Source of the DNA: Bacteroidales bacterium
GTDB taxonomy: Bacteria > Bacteroidota > Bacteroidia > Bacteroidales > ML635J-15
DNA: 64,000 nucleotides
Reading direction: 5' to 3'
Assembly (NCBI GenBank): GCA_003249955.1
Contig: QKHS01000042.1
Location: 1 to 64,000 of the forward strand
Under the pieces are notes generated by a model, which saw only the letters and a list, made by a program, of their open reading frames with translations, was not told where the DNA came from and did not search any database. A program made the translations under genes and the position numbers. Below, in pieces: positions 18,690 through 29,333 of this stretch. Numbering within the stretch: position 1 is the first letter of the stretch; the number at the start of each line of letters is the position of its first letter.

Positions 18690-19694
18690 ATGACCTTACT
18701 TATTATTGTAATAGCACTGGGTTTGATTTTCGATTTTATCAATGGTTTTCATGATGCTGCAAATTCGATAGCAACCATTGTAACAACAAGAGTTCTTACT
18801 CCGTTTCAGGCAGTATTGTGGGCTGCCGCTTTTAATTTTCTGGCATTTTTTGTGGCTAAATTTATAATCGGAGAATTTGGAATTGCAAATACCGTTTCAA
18901 AGGTTGTCTTGCATGAATTCATAACACTTCCGATAATTTTTTCCGGATTAGTAGCAGCAATTTTCTGGAATCTTCTTACATGGTGGTTTGGCATTCCGTC
19001 TTCTTCATCGCATACGCTAATTGGAGGTTTTGCCGGAGCTGCCGTTTGTGCAAGCGGATTTTCAACAATTCATACCGGAGTAATTATTAAAATCGCATCG
19101 TTTATAGTTCTTGCCCCGGTTATTGGCTTACTGACATCATCGTTAATTACAATTGCGGTTTTGTGGGCATTTAAAAAGGTTCGGGCTCAGAGAGCAGAAA
19201 AAGCATTTCGTCATCTGCAACTCGTATCGTCAGGCTTGTTTAGTTTAGGGCATGGTCTTAATGATTCTCAAAAAGTAATGGGTATTATTGCAACAGCAAT
19301 GATTGCTGCCGGACAAATTGATTCTGTAAACAATATGCCCGACTGGATACCGTTGGCATGTTTCTCGGCAATAGCGATCGGAACAATGTCAGGCGGATGG
19401 AGAATTGTCAAAACAATGGGAAACAAGATTACTAAGGTTACTGCGCTAGAAGGTGTGTGTGCAGAAACTGCCGGAGCCTTAACATTGTTTTTAACTGAAA
19501 TGCTAAAAATTCCTGTTAGTACAACTCATACTATCACCGGTTCAATCATGGGTGTTGGGGCTGTAAAACGTTTTTCTGCAGTGAGGTGGAAAGTTACCAT
19601 AAATCTTCTGTACGCATGGCTTTTAACTATCCCGATCAGTGGGCTTTTAGCGGCTTTGGTTTACCTTATTGTTACTGCACTTGGTTTGAAATAA
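18690..19694 (+). CDS. PiT-family inorganic phosphate transporter
   Basis: 334 residues with about ten membrane helices in two inverted halves. Both halves carry the PiT signature: [16 protein letters not shown] near residue 15 and [12 protein letters not shown] near residue 190. [13 protein letters not shown] and [10 protein letters not shown] are the paired conserved loops. By family it is a low-affinity inner-membrane phosphate (or metal-phosphate) symporter. It forms a two-gene unit with the PhoU-like gene. This pair lies between era and der, which I recall as direct neighbours in related genomes. Confidence 0.93.
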   Translation: MTLLIIVIALGLIFDFINGFHDAANSIATIVTTRVLTPFQAVLWAAAFNFLAFFVAKFIIGEFGIANTVSKVVLHEFITLPIIFSGLVAAIFWNLLTWWFGIPSSSSHTLIGGFAGAAVCASGFSTIHTGVIIKIASFIVLAPVIGLLTSSLITIAVLWAFKKVRAQRAEKAFRHLQLVSSGLFSLGHGLNDSQKVMGIIATAMIAAGQIDSVNNMPDWIPLACFSAIAIGTMSGGWRIVKTMGNKITKVTALEGVCAETAGALTLFLTEMLKIPVSTTHTITGSIMGVGAVKRFSAVRWKVTINLLYAWLLTIPISGLLAALVYLIVTALGLK

Positions 19695-19714
19695 CAGATA
19701 CATCTGCTTCCAAA

Positions 19715-19742
19715 AAAATCTTCCGGCTTCCATCTTCCGATT
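19715..19742 (+). repeat. Short CTTCC-type intergenic repeat
   Basis: CTTCC recurs three times within the block as TCTTCCGG, CTTCCATC and TCTTCCGA. The block resembles the pyrimidine arm of the repeat at 16131-16160. It may be a trace of the same intergenic element. Confidence 0.3.
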
Positions 19743-19756
19743 TTGGTCTTTTTTAC

Positions 19757-19764
19757 TACCTTTG
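19757..19764 (+). promoter_or_regulatory. Bacteroidota -7 element, der
   Basis: TACCTTTG followed by CAAAAA, 15 bases before the der ATG. Confidence 0.6.
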
Positions 19765-19779
19765 CAAAAATTTTCAGTT

Positions 19780-21087
19780 ATGGGAAACATTGTTGCAATA
19801 GTTGGCCGTCCTAATGTCGGTAAATCTACATTCTTCAACCGTCTTATCGAACGTCGCGAAGCGATTGTTGACGATACAAGCGGTGTTACACGTGACAGGC
19901 TGTACGGACATTGTTTCTGGAACGGAAAAACTTTCTCTGTTGTAGATACCGGTGGATATATAAACAATTCCGACGATGTATTTGAACAGGAAATTGCGAA
20001 ACAAGTCATGATTGCAGTAGAAGAAGCCGATGCAATAATGTTTCTGGTAGATGTGCAATCCGGGCTCACAGATCTGGATATATCTGTTGCCGAACTGTTA
20101 CGCAGATCAAAAAAACCTGTTTTCCTTATTGCAAACAAGGTTGACGTAAACTCCAGAATAACAGATAGTTACGAATTTTACAATCTTGGATTGGGAGAAG
20201 TGTATTGCATTTCAGCAGTAAACGGGCTTGGAACAGGCGATGTTCTGGACGCTCTGACCGAAGTACTCGAAAACGACGAAGACCGTATTGAAGATGCCCT
20301 GCCAAGAGTAACTATTGTAGGTCGTCCGAATGTGGGCAAATCATCACTTACAAATGTTTTGATAGGAGAAGAAAGAAATATTGTAACAGATATAGCCGGC
20401 ACAACAAGAGATGCTATCAATACACGTTACAACAAATTCGGATTCGACTTTATGCTGGTTGATACTGCCGGAGTACGAAGAAAAACAAAAGTTAGCGAAG
20501 ATCTGGAATTTTATTCAGTAATGAGAGCCATCCGTGCAATAGAAAACGCTGATGTATGTCTTTTAATGATTGATGCAACTCTTGGCTTCGAAGCTCAGGA
20601 TCAGAATATATTAAATCTTATCCGTAAAAATAAAAAAGGGATTGTAATTTTGGTAAACAAATGGGATTTGATCGAGAAAACAACAAATTCTGTAAGAGAT
20701 TACAAAAAAGTTATAATGGACAAAATTGCCCCTTTCAATGATATCCCGGTTCTGTTTATATCTGCTCTTACCAAACAAAGAGTTCATAACGTAATCGAAA
20801 CAGCCATGCAGGTTTATCAAAACAGAATTCAACGCATACCCACAGGAAAACTCAACGAGGTAATGCTTGAAGCAATAGAAGCCTATGCACCTCCGGCACA
20901 TAAAGGTAAGTTTGTAAAAATTAAGTACGTTACACAACTCCCTACGCCAACACCTGTTTTCGCATTCTTTGCAAACCTGCCGCAATATATTAAAGACCCG
21001 TATAAAAGATATCTCGAAAACAAACTGCGGGAAGCCTACGATTTTACCGGAGTTCCTATCACCCTAGTATTCAGAGACAAGGGGTAA
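19780..21087 (+). CDS. der: GTPase Der (EngA)
   Basis: 435 residues with two successive G domains, the defining trait of Der. The first has GRPNVGKST and the second GRPNVGKSS near residue 183; each has DT(A/G)G and NK.D motifs. A KH-like C-terminal domain ends the protein. Der is needed for late 50S subunit assembly. The ATG at 19780 gives [14 protein letters not shown], the usual start; an open-frame start 18 bases earlier falls inside the promoter element. Confidence 0.97.
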   Translation: MGNIVAIVGRPNVGKSTFFNRLIERREAIVDDTSGVTRDRLYGHCFWNGKTFSVVDTGGYINNSDDVFEQEIAKQVMIAVEEADAIMFLVDVQSGLTDLDISVAELLRRSKKPVFLIANKVDVNSRITDSYEFYNLGLGEVYCISAVNGLGTGDVLDALTEVLENDEDRIEDALPRVTIVGRPNVGKSSLTNVLIGEERNIVTDIAGTTRDAINTRYNKFGFDFMLVDTAGVRRKTKVSEDLEFYSVMRAIRAIENADVCLLMIDATLGFEAQDQNILNLIRKNKKGIVILVNKWDLIEKTTNSVRDYKKVIMDKIAPFNDIPVLFISALTKQRVHNVIETAMQVYQNRIQRIPTGKLNEVMLEAIEAYAPPAHKGKFVKIKYVTQLPTPTPVFAFFANLPQYIKDPYKRYLENKLREAYDFTGVPITLVFRDKG

Positions 21088-21251
21088 TAAATTGTTGTAA
21101 TTGTTTAGAATCCGGTTCACGGTAAAAACAAAACACATCTGTTTGCAAAGTTTCAAAACCGGCAAATCAGATCCTTACCAACACATATTATACACTTAAA
21201 CAGATTTTAATTTTCAAATCTCATATTAATTGCAATTTTCTCCAAATATCT

Positions 21252-21259
21252 TAACTTTG
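21252..21259 (+). promoter_or_regulatory. Bacteroidota promoter, pheS
   Basis: TAACTTTG followed by CAAAAA, 20 bases before the ATG. ATTG at 21229-21232 fits a -33 element with a 19-base spacer. Confidence 0.65.
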
Positions 21260-21279
21260 CAAAAATAAAATTTTCAACA

Positions 21280-22299
21280 ATGATTGACAGAATTAAGGAA
21301 ATACTTGCAGCCGTTGAATCTTTTCAACCAAAGTCTATCGAAGAAGTCGAAGAATTCAGACTTAAATATTTATCAAAAAAAGGATTAATTCCGGCATTAT
21401 TCGATGATTTTCGCAATGTTCCGGCCGAACAGAAAAAAGAAGTAGGAGCCGAAATAAATATTCTGAAACAAAAAGCCACCGATAAGCTTAACGAACTTAA
21501 AGATGCTTTAACTGTAAATGCCGAAGGTAAAATCGAACTCGATCTAACCCGCCCCGGCGATCCTTTTAAAATCGGATCACGTCACCCGCTGTCAATTGTA
21601 CGAAACGAAATTATTTCAATTTTTACCAGGTTAGGTTTTATCGTAGCTGACGGACCGGAGATTGAAGACGACAATCATAACTTCGGGAAACTTAATTTCC
21701 CGCAGGATCATCCTGCACGCGACATGCAGGATACATTTTTTATCTCGCCCGACATGAATGTACTTCTTAGAACACATACCTCATCTGTTCAGGCTCACGA
21801 AATGTCAGAACTTAAACCACCTATAAGAAGCCTTTCACCGGGTCGTGTTTACCGTAACGAAGCAATCTCGGCAAGAGCACATTGCTTATTTCATCAAATA
21901 GAAGGGTTATACGTTGATAAAAATGTTTCTTTCGCCGACCTTAAACAAACCCTTGACTATTTTGCAAAAGAAATGTTCGGAGAACACACAAAAATACGCA
22001 TGCGTCCCTCCTATTTCCCGTTTACAGAACCATCTGCCGAAGTTGACGTAAGTTGTACCCTGTGCGGAGGTAAAGGATGTAACGTTTGTAAGGGAACCGG
22101 CTGGCTCGAAATTCTTGGTTGCGGAATGGTTGACCCTAACGTTTTTGAAGCTGCCGGAATTGATCCTGAAATATACACAGGTTTTGCATTCGGAATGGGA
22201 ATAGAAAGAATAACAATGCTTAAATACGGAATCCGTGACCTAAGACTTTTCTTTGAGAACGACATAAGATTCTTAAATCAGTTTACCGCTGCAATTTAG
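21280..22299 (+). CDS. pheS: Phenylalanyl-tRNA synthetase alpha subunit
   Basis: 339 residues, the usual length. This class II catalytic subunit pairs with PheT, which is not in the window. An N-terminal coiled coil (1-90) precedes the catalytic core with RVYRNEAISARAHCLFHQIEG (motif 2 region) and GMGIERITMLKYG (motif 3). A Cys cluster CTLCGGKGCNVCKGTGW lies just before ILGCGMVDPNV, which suggests a small metal-binding insertion. I believe other Bacteroidota PheS proteins share it. The esterase gene starts 12 bases after the stop, so the two may be co-transcribed. Confidence 0.96.
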   Translation: MIDRIKEILAAVESFQPKSIEEVEEFRLKYLSKKGLIPALFDDFRNVPAEQKKEVGAEINILKQKATDKLNELKDALTVNAEGKIELDLTRPGDPFKIGSRHPLSIVRNEIISIFTRLGFIVADGPEIEDDNHNFGKLNFPQDHPARDMQDTFFISPDMNVLLRTHTSSVQAHEMSELKPPIRSLSPGRVYRNEAISARAHCLFHQIEGLYVDKNVSFADLKQTLDYFAKEMFGEHTKIRMRPSYFPFTEPSAEVDVSCTLCGGKGCNVCKGTGWLEILGCGMVDPNVFEAAGIDPEIYTGFAFGMGIERITMLKYGIRDLRLFFENDIRFLNQFTAAI

Positions 22300-22311
22300 A
22301 TATATGCTTTG

Positions 22312-23106
22312 ATGATTCTAAATTCAGATATCGCGGGAACCGGACACAAGCAACTTGTAATTCTACACGGGCTTTACGGTAGCAGCGAAAGCTGGTCAAG
22401 AGTCGCGAATCTTTTAGGTGATGAATTTACCGTTCACCTGATTGATCAGAGAAATCACGGAAAATCTTTTCATAACCCGTCTCATAATTACTCCGATTTA
22501 TGCGAAGATTTAAAATCCTGGGCAGAATTTCACGGGCTTAAAGAATTTTATCTTGCAGGACACTCGATGGGTGGAAAAACTGCTATGTTTTTTGCATCAT
22601 TATATCCTGAAATGGTAAAAAAGCTTATTGTAGCAGACATATCCCCGAGAAGTTACTCTTCCCTTATGGAGCAGGATGATTCTGTAAAATTCCATCTCAA
22701 TCTTATATCACTTATGAAAAACATGCCTGTAACAGGCATGTCAACTTTCAGGCAGGCGAGCGAATATCTAAAAGGCTATGATGAAACTGTAAGGAATGTA
22801 ATCCTCAAAAATCTTAAAAAAGATAATGAAAGATTAACCTGGAAAATAAACATAAATGCAATTTTTGAAAATCTTCCCGAAATTATGAGCGGGTTAAATC
22901 CTGACGATTTCATTGATAATAAAATAAATACCCCGACATTGTTTTTAAAAGCTGCAAACTCTGTTTACATAACCAGCAACGATAAAAAACTGACAGAGTT
23001 TATTTTTACCGATGTCAGAACAAAAATCATAGAAAATGCAGGACATTGGCTTCATTACGAACAACCCGAAAAGGTCGCTGCTGCAATAAAAGAATTTTTA
23101 GATTAA
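22312..23106 (+). CDS. Alpha/beta hydrolase, YbfF-like esterase
   Basis: 264 residues, cytoplasmic (no signal peptide). It shows the alpha/beta hydrolase landmarks: oxyanion [10 protein letters not shown], nucleophile elbow GHSMGGK with the catalytic Ser, [13 protein letters not shown] strand, and the C-terminal catalytic His in [11 protein letters not shown]. By family it is a carboxylesterase acting on short acyl or thioester substrates; the natural substrate is not known. The ATG at 22312 is chosen over a TTG one codon earlier. The gene sits tightly between pheS and fumC (7 bases before fumC). Confidence 0.85.
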   Translation: MILNSDIAGTGHKQLVILHGLYGSSESWSRVANLLGDEFTVHLIDQRNHGKSFHNPSHNYSDLCEDLKSWAEFHGLKEFYLAGHSMGGKTAMFFASLYPEMVKKLIVADISPRSYSSLMEQDDSVKFHLNLISLMKNMPVTGMSTFRQASEYLKGYDETVRNVILKNLKKDNERLTWKININAIFENLPEIMSGLNPDDFIDNKINTPTLFLKAANSVYITSNDKKLTEFIFTDVRTKIIENAGHWLHYEQPEKVAAAIKEFLD

Positions 23107-23113
23107 AAATAAT

Positions 23114-24496
23114 ATGACAAAATTCCGTACCGAAAAAGACACAATGGGCAACGTGGAAGTTCCTGCCGACAAATACTGGGGAGCTCAAACACAAAGATCA
23201 TTTGAAAATTTCAAGATAGGAAAAAAAATGCCCGCCGAAATAATTTATGCAATGGCTTTATTAAAAAAAGCCTGTGCTGAAGCAAACTGTTCGACCGGAG
23301 TGTTAAGTGCCGAAAAAAGTCAACAGATCTCTCAGGTGTGTGATGAAATATGCTCAGGCCAACTGGATGATCAGTTTCCGTTAGTAGTGTGGCAGACGGG
23401 TTCCGGAACCCAGACCAACATGAACCTTAACGAGGTTATTGCCAATAGGGCACACGTTATTTCCGGCGGGCAACTGGATGATAAAATAAAAATTCTCCAT
23501 CCCAACGATGACGTAAACAAAAGCCAGTCTTCAAATGACACTTTTCCCTCGGCAATGAATATTGCAGCAAAAATTGTAATTGAGACCAAAACATTACCGG
23601 CTGTAAAAATATTGAGAAACGGGCTGAACGAAATCTCAAAAAAATACAGCGACATAATCAAAACCGGCCGTACCCATTTTATGGATGCAACACCAATAAG
23701 CGTCGGACAGGAATTTTCCGGGTATGTCGCTCAGCTTGATCATGGCATAAAAGCATTGGAAAACACTTTACCACATTTGTCAGAACTTGCTATAGGCGGG
23801 ACTGCAGTAGGAACCGGCTTAAATGCTCCGAAAGGATTTGACGAAAAGGTTTGTTCGCTGGTTTCAACATATACCAACCTTAGTTTTATTCCGGCACCAA
23901 ATAAATTCGAAGCTCTTGCTGCAAATGATGCAATGGTTGAAACCCACGGAGCTCTGAAACAAATCGCTGTCAGCCTCAATAAAATTGCAAACGACCTTAG
24001 ATTTATGTCAAGCGGACCACGCTGCGGATTAAACGAAATATTTATTCCTGAAAACGAACCCGGATCATCAATTATGCCCGGAAAAGTTAATCCCACACAA
24101 ATTGAAGCTATGACGATGGTCTGTGCTCAGGTTATCGGCAATGACACCGCAATAAGTATAGGCGGCATGAACGGACATTTTGAGCTAAATGTTTTTAAAC
24201 CACTGATAATCAAAAATTTCACAGAGTCTGCAAATCTTATTGCAGAAGCCTGTGAATCATTTTACAACAATTGTGTTGCCGGCATTACCATAAACCAATC
24301 AAGACTTGATTATTATCTTAACCAATCTCTTATGACTGTGACCGCATTAAACTCCAAAATCGGGTACGAAAAAGCTGCAATAATAGCAAAAACTGCACAT
24401 AAAAAAGGAATTAGCCTTAAAGAAGCAGCTTTGGAAACAGGCTTCATATCAGAAAAAGATTTTGACATTGTCGTTGACCCTCAAAAGATGATATAA
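23114..24496 (+). CDS. fumC: Fumarate hydratase, class II
   Basis: 460 residues, matching the family. Class II fumarase is a metal-free tetramer that interconverts fumarate and malate in the TCA cycle. The signature [13 protein letters not shown] is present with its catalytic Ser loop. [20 protein letters not shown] and the N-terminal [23 protein letters not shown] are also diagnostic, and separate it from aspartase and argininosuccinate lyase. It follows the esterase gene after 7 bases. Confidence 0.96.
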   Translation: MTKFRTEKDTMGNVEVPADKYWGAQTQRSFENFKIGKKMPAEIIYAMALLKKACAEANCSTGVLSAEKSQQISQVCDEICSGQLDDQFPLVVWQTGSGTQTNMNLNEVIANRAHVISGGQLDDKIKILHPNDDVNKSQSSNDTFPSAMNIAAKIVIETKTLPAVKILRNGLNEISKKYSDIIKTGRTHFMDATPISVGQEFSGYVAQLDHGIKALENTLPHLSELAIGGTAVGTGLNAPKGFDEKVCSLVSTYTNLSFIPAPNKFEALAANDAMVETHGALKQIAVSLNKIANDLRFMSSGPRCGLNEIFIPENEPGSSIMPGKVNPTQIEAMTMVCAQVIGNDTAISIGGMNGHFELNVFKPLIIKNFTESANLIAEACESFYNNCVAGITINQSRLDYYLNQSLMTVTALNSKIGYEKAAIIAKTAHKKGISLKEAALETGFISEKDFDIVVDPQKMI

Positions 24497-24534
24497 AATT
24501 CATAAATAGTTTATCGAAACTTAATTTATTACAC

Positions 24535-24542
24535 TAATTTTG
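24535..24542 (+). promoter_or_regulatory. Bacteroidota -7 element, asnB
   Basis: TAATTTTG, 25 bases before the asnB ATG. No clear -33 element. Confidence 0.5.
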
Positions 24543-24567
24543 TAAATATTTTGATTCTTTAATTATA

Positions 24568-26430
24568 ATGTGCGGAATAACCGGTTTTTACACAAAAAAT
24601 AATCCTGATTTTGTAAGCAAGGAAGAACTTGACAAAATGACATCCTGCCTGGTGCACCGTGGCCCTGATGCTGTTGGCAGCTATTATTCCGGGTTGATCG
24701 GACTCGGTCATCAAAGATTAAGTATTCTGGACTTGTCAAATGATGCAAATCAGCCTATGGAATCACATTCCATGAGATATGTTTGCGTTTACAACGGCGA
24801 GGTGTACAACTTTATGGAAGTTGCAGAAGATCTTAACATTGAACTTAAAACAAGCTGCGACACCGAAGTGATAGTCGAAGCATTTGCAGAATGGGGCGTC
24901 ACGTTTATAAATAAACTAAACGGGATGTTCTCCATATGTATTTATGACAAACAGGAACAAATCCTTTACCTTTTCCGTGACAGGATAGGAATAAAACCAA
25001 TGTTCTATTATTGGGACGGCAACAATTTCGCTTTTTCTTCAGAACTAAAGTCACTTTTACAAATAAAATACATCCGGGAACGCCGTCAGATTAATAATTC
25101 TGCAATTAACGAGTTCCTGCATTTAGGTTATATTCCGGAACCAAACACTATATTTTCAAACATCCGTAAATTTCCTAACGGACAAACAGGCATTGTTTCC
25201 GAAAATGGCTTTCGTATGGAGTCATACTGGGATATAGAAGGTACAATCAGGAGAAATATCATAAATGATCCGGTTGAAGCAAAAGAAAGACTTAATGAGC
25301 TAATTACATCTTCTGTAAAAATGCGACTGGTCAGCGATGTTCCGTTCGGCACTTTTTTAAGCGGGGGGATAGACTCCAGTCTGGTGACTGCTATTGCGGC
25401 AAAAGAACTCAATCAAAAACTCAACACTTTCTCTATCGGGTTTAGTGACAGCAAACATGACGAATCAAAATTTGCATCCAAAGTCGCATCCTATCTTGGG
25501 ACAAATCACCACGAATATATTGTTACAGAATCCGATGCCAGAGACATAATACTGGATATGCTCGATTTCTACGACGAACCTTTTGCCGACTCATCAGCAA
25601 TTCCGACAATGATGCTGTCGAAACTTGCAAAAGAAAAAGTATCAATGGTACTTTCAGGTGATGGTGGCGACGAACTTTTCCACGGTTACGGAGCATATAA
25701 ATGGGCAAAAAGGCTGGCTACATTTCCTGGAAACCGCATGCGTGTAATTATGGGGATCATTCTTGGTATTACACCATCGAACCGGTATAAAAGAGCTTCA
25801 TATCTATACAAGTACAAAGACAAAGCAAATATTAAAAGCCATATCTTTTCACAGGAGCAATACCTTTTCAGCGAAAGAGAACTTGACAAAGTCCTTAATC
25901 CTGAACTCATCTTTGACAATAGTCTTGAGCAGGATTACTCAAATTTCGTAAGAAAACTTACTCCCGAAGAAGCTCAGGCTGTATTTGACCTCAGATATTA
26001 TCTAAAAGACGATTTACTTGTAAAAGTTGACCGTGCATCAATGAGATATGCTTTGGAAACAAGGGTTCCGTTACTTGACCACAGAATCGTTGAATTTGCG
26101 TTAAACGTTGACCCGAAACTAAAAATATCCGGAAATATTCAGAAATACCTTCTTAAAGAAGTCCTTTACGACTATATCCCGAAAGAATACTTCGACAGAC
26201 CAAAATGGGGATTCTCAATTCCGCTAAAAAGATGGCTCTACACCGATTTATCTTTCCTGATAAATGAATACCTTAACGAAGGAGTTATAAACGAATTCAA
26301 TTATATAGAATTTAAAGAAGTTCAGAAACTTGTGAGAAAATTTAAGTCAGGTCACGATTATTTATACAACAGGTTGTGGCTGTTGATTATCCTGCACAAG
26401 TTCCTTATTAAAAACAGAAACCTTATTTAA
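24568..26430 (+). CDS. asnB: Asparagine synthase (glutamine-hydrolysing)
   Basis: 620 residues. The N-terminal glutaminase domain starts directly with the catalytic Cys2 (MCGITGFY) and has HRGPDA and YNGEVYN. The C-terminal synthetase domain has the pyrophosphate-binding loop SGGIDSS near residue 267. The enzyme makes asparagine from aspartate with ATP and glutamine ammonia. The length matches the AsnB type often found in polysaccharide clusters of environmental bacteria, and such members can amidate sugar acids instead. No glycan genes are adjacent here, so ordinary asparagine synthesis is the simpler reading. Confidence 0.9.
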   Translation: MCGITGFYTKNNPDFVSKEELDKMTSCLVHRGPDAVGSYYSGLIGLGHQRLSILDLSNDANQPMESHSMRYVCVYNGEVYNFMEVAEDLNIELKTSCDTEVIVEAFAEWGVTFINKLNGMFSICIYDKQEQILYLFRDRIGIKPMFYYWDGNNFAFSSELKSLLQIKYIRERRQINNSAINEFLHLGYIPEPNTIFSNIRKFPNGQTGIVSENGFRMESYWDIEGTIRRNIINDPVEAKERLNELITSSVKMRLVSDVPFGTFLSGGIDSSLVTAIAAKELNQKLNTFSIGFSDSKHDESKFASKVASYLGTNHHEYIVTESDARDIILDMLDFYDEPFADSSAIPTMMLSKLAKEKVSMVLSGDGGDELFHGYGAYKWAKRLATFPGNRMRVIMGIILGITPSNRYKRASYLYKYKDKANIKSHIFSQEQYLFSERELDKVLNPELIFDNSLEQDYSNFVRKLTPEEAQAVFDLRYYLKDDLLVKVDRASMRYALETRVPLLDHRIVEFALNVDPKLKISGNIQKYLLKEVLYDYIPKEYFDRPKWGFSIPLKRWLYTDLSFLINEYLNEGVINEFNYIEFKEVQKLVRKFKSGHDYLYNRLWLLIILHKFLIKNRNLI

Positions 26431-26547
26431 AATTTCAATTGTTTTAATAATTTTCTGTTCATTAAACACATAAATTCTATTTGTTAAATTCATTACACGA
26501 TACATTAATTTCCCGTATTGCTGCAAAGGACATATAAAACTCAAAAT

Positions 26548-26578
26548 TTTGCATTTTGTCTGAATTTTAATAACTTTG
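26548..26578 (+). promoter_or_regulatory. Bacteroidota promoter (-33 and -7), membrane protein gene
   Basis: TTTG at 26548-26551, a 19-base spacer, then TAACTTTG at 26571-26578: the closest match in the window to the full TTTG/TAnnTTTG consensus. The ATG follows 31 bases later. Confidence 0.7.
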
Positions 26579-26609
26579 GTGAATAATTAAAACCTAAACT
26601 TAATTTATT

Positions 26610-27260
26610 ATGGAAAAGTTAATCGCATTATTTACGTCAAAGCCTGCTGACACAATCGAGTCAGATGGATTCTTTAAAAAATCATTCAGGTTTATGTTTT
26701 TATTTGCAGCAATAGTTATTGCCGCTTATGGTATTTACAGTCTTGTTGCTGTAGCAATCGACTACTTTAAAATGGTTTTCGATCTGGAGGCATTCCAGAT
26801 TATCCGCCACTTGTTATTATTCCTTTTATGTCTTGTAATTTCAGTTTTGACTTACGTACTGATAACCGGAGCTCTTTATCACAGAGCAAAACTTATTCTT
26901 GGAGACACAGCAATTAATATTGTTGATATTATGCCAGGCGTTTTTAAAACAATTGGTATAATCACGGCAATTATCCCTTTTGCTGTCGGGCTGATAGGAT
27001 TTTTATCAACACTACTTGCTGCAACCCCTTTCTTCCCTATGGAAGAATTAAACGGAATAATGGCCGGTCTTACAATAATTGATATGCCGTCAATACTTTC
27101 CGGTTTTGGAGTTGACGGATTTGAAGAATACATCAAGCAATTATTCGGAACCGGATTAGTTGTGCTTATTTTAAGCATTTTTGCAGCATTCATCAACCTT
27201 GTAGCAATGTATCTTATTTCAGCACTTTACAAAATGGTAGTAGATTTCCTTAGAAAATAA
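26610..27260 (+). CDS. Hypothetical membrane protein, four helices
   Basis: 216 residues, function not recognised. Hydrophobic segments are near residues 27-50, 64-90, 108-136 and 180-210, giving four likely helices with a short cytoplasmic N-terminus. The loop between helices 3 and 4 (PFFPMEELNGIMAGLT...) is the longest soluble part. The gene is monocistronic, with an excellent promoter and a perfect terminator, which suggests a dedicated, well-expressed product. It shares only general features (small, multi-helix) with the membrane protein at 31353-32060. Confidence 0.7.
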   Translation: MEKLIALFTSKPADTIESDGFFKKSFRFMFLFAAIVIAAYGIYSLVAVAIDYFKMVFDLEAFQIIRHLLLFLLCLVISVLTYVLITGALYHRAKLILGDTAINIVDIMPGVFKTIGIITAIIPFAVGLIGFLSTLLAATPFFPMEELNGIMAGLTIIDMPSILSGFGVDGFEEYIKQLFGTGLVVLILSIFAAFINLVAMYLISALYKMVVDFLRK

Positions 27261-27280
27261 TATCTGATTTATATTAAAAT

Positions 27281-27310
27281 AATGAGCCGGAACCGGCTCA
27301 TTATTTTTTT
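27281..27310 (+). terminator. Strong intrinsic terminator
   Basis: Perfect palindrome AATGAGCCGG / CCGGCTCATT around a two-base centre, followed by a run of seven T, 20 bases after the membrane protein stop. Confidence 0.92.
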
Positions 27311-27328
27311 AATTTTAATTATACTGAA

Positions 27329-29164
27329 ATGCAGATCGATTCATTATTAAAATTCAGCCGGATTCTTGAAGAGTCCGGAGAATTACTCCGGGTTAAAGAA
27401 TATGTAAATCCCGATCTTGAAATAAGTGAGATGGCCGACAGGTTCATGAAACAACCCGGCGGAGGCAAAGCAATTTTATTTGAAAACACAGGTACTGCAT
27501 TTCCTGTACTCATAAACCATTATGGCTCAGATACCAGGCTTTTCATGGCTCTCGGGATAAAAGACTATGACGACCCGGGCAAAAGAATAGAAGAATTATT
27601 TAATCTGCTTGTTAAAGTCAAGCCAGGAACCTTTTCCAAACTTTCCTTACTTCCTGAACTAAAATCTGCTTCCGGCTGGATTCCTGAAAAAAAGAAAGGA
27701 AAAGGTAAATGCCAGGAAATAATAATAAACAATCCCGATCTGTACACATTACCTGTTCTAAAATGCTGGCCTTTCGACGGAGGCAAATTTTTCACATTAC
27801 CACTTGTAATAACAGAAGATCCCGAAACCGGGGTAAGAAATACCGGGATGTACAGAATGCAGATCTTCGATAAAACAAGTACCGGAATGCACTGGCATCT
27901 GCACAAAGGAGGAGCAGCACATTTTAACAAATATAAATCGGAAGGGAAAAAAATGCCGGTTTCTGTTGTATTAGGCGGCGATCCTGTTTTAACATACTGT
28001 GCAACAGCTCCGCTTCCTGAAAATATCGACGAATTTATGCTGGCCGGATTTCTGCGTAATAAAAGCGTAAAGCTTGTAAAAAGCATCACCAGCAACATTT
28101 ACGTTCCCGAAACAGCAGACTTTGTAATTGAAGGCTATATTGACCCTGCCGAAGATTTTGTTACCGAAGGACCTTTTGGAGATCACACCGGATTTTACTC
28201 TCTTGCTGACAAATACCCGGTATTTCATATTACCTGCATAACACACCGTAAAGATGCTGTATTTCCTGCAACAATAGTAGGAGTCCCTCCGATGGAAGAT
28301 TTTCACCTCGGCAAAGCAACAGAAAGAATATTTCTTAAACCCATACAAATTGCAATAGCTCCCGAAATTATTGATATAAGACTTCCGTCCTATGGTGTGG
28401 CCCACAATCTGGTACTGATAAAAACCAGGACACACTATCAGGGACAAAACATTAAAATAATGAATGCCCTTCTCGGGGCAGGACAAATGATGTTCTCAAA
28501 AGTTATAATCTGCTTTAACGAGTCTGTAAACATACATGACGATAACGAAATTTTAACCACGCTTACAAAAATTACAGATTTGCAGGATAAAATTATCATC
28601 AGCAAAGGACCTTCAGATGTTCTGGATCATTCATCCTACAAATTCACTTATGGCGGCAAACTTTTAATTGATGCCGGAGACATTTTAAGCCATTCTGATA
28701 ATAAAATAAAACCAACATATGACCATAAGACCGGCGAAATTATTATCGGCGAAAACAAAATACTTGTTCTGAAACAACCCGACAGTAACAATATCAGTTT
28801 CAAAGAAGCTGCCCGAAAGCTGATAAAAAACAATAAGCATCCTGAACTCAGAATAATAGTAGTAATTGATGACATAGATTTTACCGGTTCTCCCTACTTA
28901 CTGGCGTGGTATGTTTTAAACAATACAGATCCTGCTCACGATTGTATTATTGAAGATAACATACTTATTATTGATGCCGGAATAAAAACACAGTCAAAAG
29001 ACGGATTTACACGCGAATGGCCCAATGTAGTTTGTATGAACAAAGAAACTATTGAAGCTATCGATAAAAAATGGAAAAAGTTAACCGGCATGGCTTTTAT
29101 AGAATCTCCTTCATTAAAATTAATCAACATTTCCAAAGGAGATTCTGCCGTTTACAATAAATAA
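27329..29164 (+). CDS. UbiD-family decarboxylase
   Basis: 611 residues. The protein matches the UbiD family along its length, including a FVTEGPFGDHTGFYS segment and the late block EIIDIRLPSYGVAHN. These enzymes carry prenylated FMN and (de)carboxylate aromatic or unsaturated acids, for example in quinone synthesis. The prFMN synthase UbiX is not encoded in the window. At this length it resembles the Bacteroidota group often labelled menaquinone-type decarboxylase, but the substrate cannot be fixed from sequence alone. It starts 18 bases after the previous terminator stem, so its promoter must overlap that stem or transcription must read through. Confidence 0.85.
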   Translation: MQIDSLLKFSRILEESGELLRVKEYVNPDLEISEMADRFMKQPGGGKAILFENTGTAFPVLINHYGSDTRLFMALGIKDYDDPGKRIEELFNLLVKVKPGTFSKLSLLPELKSASGWIPEKKKGKGKCQEIIINNPDLYTLPVLKCWPFDGGKFFTLPLVITEDPETGVRNTGMYRMQIFDKTSTGMHWHLHKGGAAHFNKYKSEGKKMPVSVVLGGDPVLTYCATAPLPENIDEFMLAGFLRNKSVKLVKSITSNIYVPETADFVIEGYIDPAEDFVTEGPFGDHTGFYSLADKYPVFHITCITHRKDAVFPATIVGVPPMEDFHLGKATERIFLKPIQIAIAPEIIDIRLPSYGVAHNLVLIKTRTHYQGQNIKIMNALLGAGQMMFSKVIICFNESVNIHDDNEILTTLTKITDLQDKIIISKGPSDVLDHSSYKFTYGGKLLIDAGDILSHSDNKIKPTYDHKTGEIIIGENKILVLKQPDSNNISFKEAARKLIKNNKHPELRIIVVIDDIDFTGSPYLLAWYVLNNTDPAHDCIIEDNILIIDAGIKTQSKDGFTREWPNVVCMNKETIEAIDKKWKKLTGMAFIESPSLKLINISKGDSAVYNK

Positions 29165-29285
29165 AAATTTTGACATAAACGGATAATCTCAAAACAAATC
29201 TGCTATTCTGTTGATTTTATCAATAATTTTTCCCTGTCACTATCAAAATCATTTTAATGCATCATGATTATTTAAAATTAAAAAC

Positions 29286-29293
29286 TATTTTTG
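29286..29293 (+). promoter_or_regulatory. Bacteroidota -7 element, T9SS hydrolase gene
   Basis: TATTTTTG, 40 bases before the ATG at 29334. Confidence 0.45.
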
Positions 29294-29333
29294 TTTGAGA
29301 TTTTCAATTTCCGTATTATTTACAAACTCTGAC

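Noticed and set aside
19586..19801. 71-codon plus-strand open frame across the PiT gene end
   Set aside because: It is out of frame with both neighbours and spans the der promoter.
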